Assembly (NCBI GenBank): GCA_029260295.1
Contig: JAJDDN010000007.1
Coordinates: forward strand, 248,001-312,000
DNA from: Phycisphaerales bacterium
GTDB lineage: Bacteria > Planctomycetota > Phycisphaerae > Phycisphaerales > UBA1924
Reading direction: 5' to 3'
DNA: 64,000 nucleotides
A program made the translations under genes and the position numbers. The first letter of the stretch is position 1, and every line of letters begins with the position of its first letter. Shown here piece by piece: positions 63,193-64,000 of this stretch. Below the pieces are notes generated by a model, which saw nothing but the letters and a program-made list of their open reading frames with translations, was not told the origin of the DNA and searched no databases.

Positions 63193-63978
63193 TTAGCCCG
63201 TCGAATCAGAAGAATCGTCTGGTTCGACGGCTGATCCGACTGTTTCAGCATCCGGTACTGCTTTGGAGTCGCCGATCTTGGGTTCGACCCCCGCGATCGC
63301 CCGAGATAGGTTGGGACGGTGCTTGTTGATCACAATCACCGCCAGCAGCGTCGCCGCAACAATAAACGGCAACCCGTGATTGGCCACCATCAGATCAATG
63401 TCAGTCGCGGGCAACTCCGAAAACTGCGTCTGGCTCCCAATCCGCCGCTCCTCGAAAGTCTCATACTGGGCAAACGCGTACCAGGTCCACAACGGAAGAG
63501 AAGCCGCCGCCACCGAGGAGGCCACCCCGATCATCTTCCAGAGCACAACCACAACAATAAAGACCACAAGAGCCCCAGTCGCCGGCAGCGTCATCGCGGG
63601 CATCACCCCTATGAGTGCCCCAAGACCCGTCGCCACACCCTTGCCACCCTTGAACCCAAGCCAAGGCGTAAACATGTGCCCGATAGGAGCCATGAACATC
63701 ACCGCGAGCCACAGCCACGCATCAGCAGGATTCATCTTCATGTACCCAAGCGTCCCCAGAACCGAGCCCGCAATCAAAGTAGGCATAAGCCCCTTGGTAA
63801 AATCCAGGATAAAGCACATCACAAAGTACTTCCGCCCAAGCAATCTCCCAAGATTCGTCGCCCCGATATTCCCAGACCCCTGAGTCCGGATGTCGAGCCC
63901 ACGAGATTTACCAATCAGGAACCCAAACGGGATCGAGCCAAGCAGAAACGAGAGCGGGATGAGTAGATAAGGGTTCAT
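63193..63978 (-). CDS. plsY: Glycerol-3-phosphate acyltransferase PlsY
   Basis: This inner-membrane enzyme transfers an acyl group from acyl-phosphate to glycerol-3-phosphate, the first step of phospholipid synthesis. The 261-residue protein has all three conserved loops: GSIPFGFLIGK with the SGNIGATNLGR motif, GHMFTPWLGFKGGKGVATGLG, and the HRPNLSRAIAG motif near the C-terminus. A periplasmic insertion (about 165-195) and a charged tail (DSKAVPDAETVGSAVEPDD) make it longer than the usual 200-220 residues. TATTCT lies seven bases before the ATG, suggesting a leaderless start. Confidence 0.93.
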   Translation of the reverse strand: MNPYLLIPLSFLLGSIPFGFLIGKSRGLDIRTQGSGNIGATNLGRLLGRKYFVMCFILDFTKGLMPTLIAGSVLGTLGYMKMNPADAWLWLAVMFMAPIGHMFTPWLGFKGGKGVATGLGALIGVMPAMTLPATGALVVFIVVVVLWKMIGVASSVAAASLPLWTWYAFAQYETFEERRIGSQTQFSELPATDIDLMVANHGLPFIVAATLLAVIVINKHRPNLSRAIAGVEPKIGDSKAVPDAETVGSAVEPDDSSDSTG

Positions 63979-64000
63979 TGCCTAAAGAATAGGGAATAGA

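Noticed and set aside
63262-63300. A tRNA T-arm-like GGGTTCGACCC near the end of plsY
   Set aside because: No acceptor, D or anticodon arms can be formed around it and it lies within plsY coding sequence.

Overview
The window is a gene-dense bacterial chromosome segment with no rRNA, tRNA, transposase, integrase or CRISPR array that I could see. Gene content and style suggest a marine member of the Planctomycetota, probably class Phycisphaerae. The pointers are a seven-copy PA14-like secreted protein, a membrane protein ending in a CxxCGY...CPECG zinc ribbon, lysine-tailed topoisomerase I, succinylarginine dihydrolase, a Chlamydia-like permease/DtxR fusion and many -10-box-then-ATG starts. 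Lineage is an inference from these features, not from a marker gene.

Layout. 0-2.6 kb: minus-strand PhoH-type PIN protein (partial), a DUF456 protein, a membrane protein, then a plus-strand SRP RNA. 2.6-8.4 kb: an AT-rich orphan gene, dnaX with an A8 frameshift site, ybaB, a Nudix hydrolase, a cyclodeaminase-family protein, a SpoIIE-type phosphatase and a Cys-cluster protein. 8.4-14.3 kb: ilvE and pheT on the minus strand, then a lipoprotein gene overlapping an hscA-like Hsp70 gene. 14.4-17.9 kb: the PA14-repeat protein. 18-26.5 kb: a tightly packed transport cluster (SLC13 symporter, RND adaptor, RND pump, ABC exporter, zinc-ribbon protein). 26.5-32.9 kb: CheW split by a CZB domain, S41 peptidase, lipoprotein, UDP-sugar dehydrogenase and O-antigen-ligase-like protein. 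33-38.8 kb: coiled-coil membrane protein, iron-type binding protein, HD-GYP protein, M20 amidohydrolase, small lipoprotein.

38.8-44.1 kb is the oddest part. Two AT-rich, minus-strand, two-gene units (exported protein plus membrane protein) flank uvrC. Each is preceded by a promoter whose -35/-10 spacer is a long G run, as in phase-variable promoters. 44.1-48.9 kb: ClC channel and topA. 49-53.5 kb: a four-gene metal ABC transporter operon in which both permeases end in DtxR/MntR-like repressor domains, with two abutting 16-bp palindromes just ahead of the operon. 53.5-57.3 kb: astB, a HAD phosphatase, metG. 57.4-62.7 kb: ECF sigma factor, its probable anti-sigma factor, a secreted TPR-like protein and a GAF/SpoIIE phosphatase. 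62.7-64 kb: a small acidic protein and plsY.

The main points to follow up are the permease-repressor fusion operon with its candidate operator, the paired G-tract promoters, the dnaX slippage site with a conserved tau-type tail, and a recurrent TAnnnT-N5-9-start pattern that points to common leaderless translation.
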